Of a stretch of 64,000 bases of DNA, positions 60,777-64,000 are shown piece by piece (the first letter of the stretch is position 1; each line of letters begins with the position of its first letter). The translations under genes and the position numbers were made by a program. Source of the DNA: Vreelandella salicampi (GTDB lineage Bacteria; Pseudomonadota; Gammaproteobacteria; Pseudomonadales; Halomonadaceae); the NCBI RefSeq assembly GCF_013415105.1, contig NZ_JACCDF010000004.1:1-64000 (forward strand), read 5' to 3'. Under the pieces are notes generated by a model that was not told where the DNA came from, searched no databases, and saw only the letters and a program-made list of their open reading frames with translations.

Positions 60777-61970
60777 ATGGCGCTTATTCAACGACACCCT
60801 CTGCTAACGTCCGCTTTTATCTGCATTGGCCTGGTTGCCTCTTCATCGCTAATGGCGTGGGACGGTCTGGTCGAAAAGCAGAACTTCGAGATAGATAACT
60901 TCACTACCCAAGGGGGAGAAACCATCCCCGAAGTAAACGTGGGCTGGGAGGCATACGGTGAACTCAACGACGCCCGCGATAACGTCATTTTGATTACCCA
61001 CTTTTTCTCGGGTACCAGCCATGCGGCAGGCCGCTATGATCCTGACGGCGAGCCAACCGGATACTGGGATGCGATCATAGGCCCCGGTAAGCCACTGGAT
61101 ACCGATGAGTACTACATCATCTCCTCGGACACGCTGGTTAACCTGAATGCCAATGATCCCAACGTGACGACCACCGGGCCTGCTTCCATCAACCCCGAAA
61201 CGGGCGAACCCTGGGGAATGGACTTTCCTGTCGTGACTATCCGTGACTTTGTCGAGGTGCAGCGCGAATTGTTAGAAAGCCAAGGCATTGAATCGCTGCA
61301 CGCGGTCATGGGGGCATCGATGGGAGCGCTCCAGGCGATTGAGTGGGCCAGCGCCTACCCTGAACGGGTCGACCGCCTTATCTCCGTGATTGGCGCCGGT
61401 GTTGCCGACCCCTGGCTGCTGGCGACATTGAGCGCTTGGGCAGCGCCCATTCGGCTGGATGCCAACTGGAACGAAGGCGACTACTACGACGGCGAACCGC
61501 CCACCGATGGACTAAAAGAAGCGCTCAAGCTCGTCACACTCAATGCCAACCATTGGCAGTGGGCCAACGACACCTTTAACCGTGACTGGGCCGATGAAGA
61601 GCGCGACCCCGCTCAGGATATCAACGCCAACTACGCCATTGAGCAAACGTTGGATGACATTGCCGCTGCACGTGCGGAAACGTCCGACGCCAACCATTTC
61701 CTGTATCTGGTTCGCGCCAACCAAACTTTTATGGCGGGCTATGGCGACTCTCTAGAAACGGGGCTTGAAGCCATCGACGCCCCCACGCTGATGCTCTACA
61801 GCGAAAACGACCTCGTCTTCGCCCCTGAAGGCGTACTCCATACCGCTGAACTTATTGAGGAAGGCGGCAGCGAGGTGACGCTTGAAACCCTGGAAGGCAA
61901 TCGAGGCCACCTCGATGGTGTCGTTTCCATCGACCAGGCTAGCGATACGTTGCAGGAGTTTTTGCAGTAA
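60777..61970 (+). CDS. Secreted MetX-like alpha/beta hydrolase
   Basis: 397-residue member of the homoserine acyltransferase (E22) branch of alpha/beta hydrolases. Residues 1-28 (LTSAFICIGLVASSSLMAW) look like a signal peptide or anchor, which a cytoplasmic methionine enzyme would not have. The nucleophile elbow GASMGALQAIEWA, an Asp in LYSENDLVF and His in GNRGHLDGV form the expected triad, and HFFSGTSHAAGRY replaces the oxyanion region of true MetX. It is therefore probably an exported esterase or acylase of unknown substrate. It stands alone, with a CA motif in its leader. Confidence 0.82.
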   Translation: MALIQRHPLLTSAFICIGLVASSSLMAWDGLVEKQNFEIDNFTTQGGETIPEVNVGWEAYGELNDARDNVILITHFFSGTSHAAGRYDPDGEPTGYWDAIIGPGKPLDTDEYYIISSDTLVNLNANDPNVTTTGPASINPETGEPWGMDFPVVTIRDFVEVQRELLESQGIESLHAVMGASMGALQAIEWASAYPERVDRLISVIGAGVADPWLLATLSAWAAPIRLDANWNEGDYYDGEPPTDGLKEALKLVTLNANHWQWANDTFNRDWADEERDPAQDINANYAIEQTLDDIAAARAETSDANHFLYLVRANQTFMAGYGDSLETGLEAIDAPTLMLYSENDLVFAPEGVLHTAELIEEGGSEVTLETLEGNRGHLDGVVSIDQASDTLQEFLQ

Positions 61971-62202
61971 GAAAGCGAGGCAGCTCAGTGAGCAGATAGC
62001 TTACAGAAGGCTTTCACGACTGTATTACACGGCGAGCCACGACACCTTTGTGGCCAGCGTGCGCAGGATGGAAGGCGCGCCCATCAGCCAAACGGGCAGA
62101 GCGACCTATGTCCGAATCGGTGGGGTAATCGTCCTTGCCGACATAAGCCGCAGCGCTGACACTCTCTCTAATGCTTCGATGCCCCGTTAGCGGAGAGAGA
62201 CT
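61971..62202. other. Intergenic region, possible gene remnant
   Basis: About 230 bases between the hydrolase and the GlxA-type gene. Reading frames on both strands have locally coding-like composition, with in-frame stops and no ribosome site; for example a minus-strand stretch around 62050-62110 reads VALPVWLMGAPSILRTL. It may be a decayed gene end. No terminator for the hydrolase gene was seen. Confidence 0.25.
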
Positions 62203-63207
62203 GTGACTCGCCATGTTGCCCTATTTGCCTACCCCGACTGCCAACTGCTGGATGTCAGCGGCCCCTGGCAGGTGTTTGCCAGCGCCAATGCGCTAAGCCC
62301 CCAGCCGCTCTATCAGTTGACCCTGGTCGCCGATGCCGTCGGCCCGGTAGTCACCAACGGCGGCCTAGCCGTGCATGCTACGCACACCTACCACCAACTT
62401 ACCCATTTGCTGCCCCTGGATACGCTGTTGGTAACGGGCGGCAGTGGCGTGATGCGGCAGTGTGAAAAAGCCGCCGTTAAACAGGCGCTTTGTGAGGCTG
62501 CCCCACGGGTTCGGCGGCTTGGGTCGATCTGTTCCGGGGCGTTTTTGTTAGCCGCTGCGGGGTTGCTGGATGGTTGTCACGCGACGACTCATTGGCGGCA
62601 TGTGGCTCAATTGGCCGATGAGTACCCCGCGCTAAGCGTCGAGCCCGATGCGTTGTATGTCGAAAGCAACGGTCGCTATACCAGCGCAGGCGTAACGGCG
62701 GGAATTGACTTGGCGCTTTCGCTGGTAGAGGCAGATCACGGTGCTGATCTAGCCGGTCGAGTGGCACGTGAGCTGGTGGTGTTTTTGCAACGCCCAGGTG
62801 GACAGTCGCAGTTCAGCGAGATACTGCGACACCAACAAGAGGCGGGCCCGCTGCGCCGCTTGCTGGATCAACTCCACGCCGACCCCAGTGGGGATCACGG
62901 GCTTGAGAGCATGGCTGACTTGATGGCGGTCTCCCCGCGCCATTTAACCCGGCTGTTTAAGCGTTACTTAAATACGACCCCCGGCGCCTACTTAACCCAG
63001 CTGCGCCTTGAACAAGCGCGCCTGACGCTGCTCAACGAGCGCGAAAATGTATCCCTTGAGCGCCTTGCCCAGCGCTGGCGGCTGGGAGGTGCCGAGCAAC
63101 TGCGCCGCCAGTTTCAGCGCTACTACGGCGTATCACCCTCGGTCTATCGCCAACGCTTTGCGTCTTCCCACACTGGCTCACTTCAGGAGAGCACCCCATG
63201 CCGTTAA
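62203..63207 (+). CDS. GlxA-family AraC transcriptional regulator
   Basis: 334-residue regulator with an N-terminal DJ-1/PfpI (class I amidotransferase-like) sensing domain (VALFAYPDCQLLDVSGPWQVFASAN to SICSGAFLLAAAGLLDG, residues 1-190) and a C-terminal AraC double helix-turn-helix (LESMADLMAVSPRHLTRLFKRYLNTTPGAYLTQLRLEQARLTL, then QLRRQFQRYYGVSPSVYRQRF). The Cys in the elbow ICSG is present. The start is GTG at 62203, with GGAGAG upstream. It overlaps the MFS gene by 10 bases and probably controls it; some family members sense quaternary ammonium compounds or arginine, but the ligand is unknown here. Confidence 0.88.
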   Translation: MTRHVALFAYPDCQLLDVSGPWQVFASANALSPQPLYQLTLVADAVGPVVTNGGLAVHATHTYHQLTHLLPLDTLLVTGGSGVMRQCEKAAVKQALCEAAPRVRRLGSICSGAFLLAAAGLLDGCHATTHWRHVAQLADEYPALSVEPDALYVESNGRYTSAGVTAGIDLALSLVEADHGADLAGRVARELVVFLQRPGGQSQFSEILRHQQEAGPLRRLLDQLHADPSGDHGLESMADLMAVSPRHLTRLFKRYLNTTPGAYLTQLRLEQARLTLLNERENVSLERLAQRWRLGGAEQLRRQFQRYYGVSPSVYRQRFASSHTGSLQESTPCR

Positions 63208-64000
63208 CCGTCACCCTGTTATCGTTCTGTCAGGCGCTGCTGGTCACCGGCAATGTCTTGCTGATTGCCGTCTCGCCGCTAATTGGAGCCTCGTTAGCGC
63301 CCAGTGCGTCATGGTCCACCGCGCCGGTCGCTACCCAGTGGCTGGGGCTGATGTGCGCGACGATTCCGGCCTCGCTGATCATGGCCCGGCTGGGTCGCAA
63401 GCGCGGCTTTATACTGGGCAACATAGTAGGCTTGGTGGGCGCGCTGGTGGCCGTTCAGGCGCTGATGAGCGAACGCTTTGTGCTGTTTCTGCTCGCTACC
63501 TGGTTGATCGGTATCGGCATCGGTTTTGGCCAGCTGTATCGTTTTGCTGCGGTGGAGGCCGCGCCCGCGCCGATGCGCGACCGGGCGATTGGTTGGGTAA
63601 TGGGCGGCGGTGTGCTGGCTGCCTTTGCCGGGCCGTGGCTTGCCAGAGTCAGCCGTGAGCTGGGCGAGGTACCTTTTTTGGGCAGCTTTGTGGGGTTGGC
63701 TGCGCTCTACGCGCTGGCGTTAGTCGTGCTGATGCTGACGCGATTACCGCCGGCCGCGCGCACTCATGGCGACGGCATTGCCTTGCCGCTGGGTAAAATA
63801 CTCCGCCAGCCTGGGTTTATCGTGGCGGCCAGTGCGGCGATGGTCGGTTACGGCGTGATGAACCTGGCCATGACCGCCACGCCGCTGGCCATGGCGGGGA
63901 CTGGCCAGCCCTTTAATCATGTGTCCATGACCATCCAATGGCACATGGTGGCGATGTTTTTACCCTCCTTCTTTACCGGCCATTTGGCCACTCGCTTCGG
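63198..64000 (+). CDS. MFS transporter (partial, runs off the window)
   Basis: The frame opens at ATG 63198, within the last codons of the GlxA-type gene, with AGGAGAG upstream, and stays open to the window end (267 codons read). The product starts MPLTVTLLSFCQALLVTGNV and shows repeated hydrophobic helices, a motif A-like loop ARLGRKRGFILG and GIGIGFGQLYRFAAVEAAP, so an MFS permease of the efflux type. The C-terminal half is missing because the window ends. The overlap implies regulation by its neighbour. Confidence 0.82.
   Translation, partial: MPLTVTLLSFCQALLVTGNVLLIAVSPLIGASLAPSASWSTAPVATQWLGLMCATIPASLIMARLGRKRGFILGNIVGLVGALVAVQALMSERFVLFLLATWLIGIGIGFGQLYRFAAVEAAPAPMRDRAIGWVMGGGVLAAFAGPWLARVSRELGEVPFLGSFVGLAALYALALVVLMLTRLPPAARTHGDGIALPLGKILRQPGFIVAASAAMVGYGVMNLAMTATPLAMAGTGQPFNHVSMTIQWHMVAMFLPSFFTGHLATRF

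Overview
The window looks like chromosomal DNA from a halophilic gammaproteobacterium, most likely Halomonas or a close relative (Halomonadaceae). This rests on my reading of the proteins, which are uniformly Pseudomonas/Halomonas-like, GC-rich and acidic, and on gene order. Several long blocks match the Pseudomonas order as I remember it: tyrS-anmK beside an rRNA promoter; pilU-pilT-yggS-proC-yggT-metX-metW-DUF4426; dksA-gluQ-cbrX-cbrA-cbrB-(sRNA)-pcnB-folK-panB-panC-panD; and the long minus-strand run pnp-rpsO-truB-rbfA-infB-nusA-rimP-tRNA-secG-tpiA-glmM-folP-ftsH-rlmE / greA-carB-carA-dapB / dnaJ-dnaK-grpE followed by recN. There are no insertion sequences, prophage genes or CRISPR arrays.

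Layout. 1-157: candidate rRNA-operon promoter firing left out of the window. 158-9441: tyrosyl-tRNA synthetase, anhydromuramic acid kinase, the two type IV pilus retraction ATPases, and a plus-strand run for PLP homeostasis, proline and methionine synthesis. 9438-12930: sfsA, an aminotransferase, dksA and gluQ. 12949-18135: the CbrX/CbrA/CbrB carbon-nitrogen control module and, directly downstream, an apparently unannotated CrcZ-like Hfq/Crc decoy RNA with its own sigma-54 promoter, about seven CA motifs and a strong terminator. 18306-22406: pcnB, folK and the complete panBCD pantothenate genes. 22580-25004: a thiolase and an MFS exporter that interrupt the conserved order. 25118-37810: RNA decay, translation and envelope precursor genes. 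37929-47351: ftsH, rlmE, yhbY, greA, carAB (with a candidate attenuator leader) and dapB. 47452-51823: an inserted iron-uptake cassette (DUF2218 plus a siderophore-type ABC transporter) and an EamA transporter. 52000-57867: the DnaK chaperone genes with two near-consensus sigma-32 promoters, then recN. 57966-60181: ilvI-ilvH with a long structured leader. 60777-64000: a secreted MetX-like hydrolase, a GlxA-type regulator and a truncated MFS transporter.

How it works together. The strongest regulatory story is CbrA (transporter-fused histidine kinase) to CbrB (sigma-54 activator) to the CA-motif RNA at 17643-18135, which should sequester Hfq/Crc and relieve catabolite repression. A CA motif in the 5' leader of the secreted hydrolase at 60777 is a possible target in the same window. 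Other readable control points are the carAB leader terminator, the ilvIH leader, sigma-32 promoters at grpE and dnaK, and a possible Fur site before the iron transporter. All assignments come from reading the sequence and recalled family knowledge; no searches were run.
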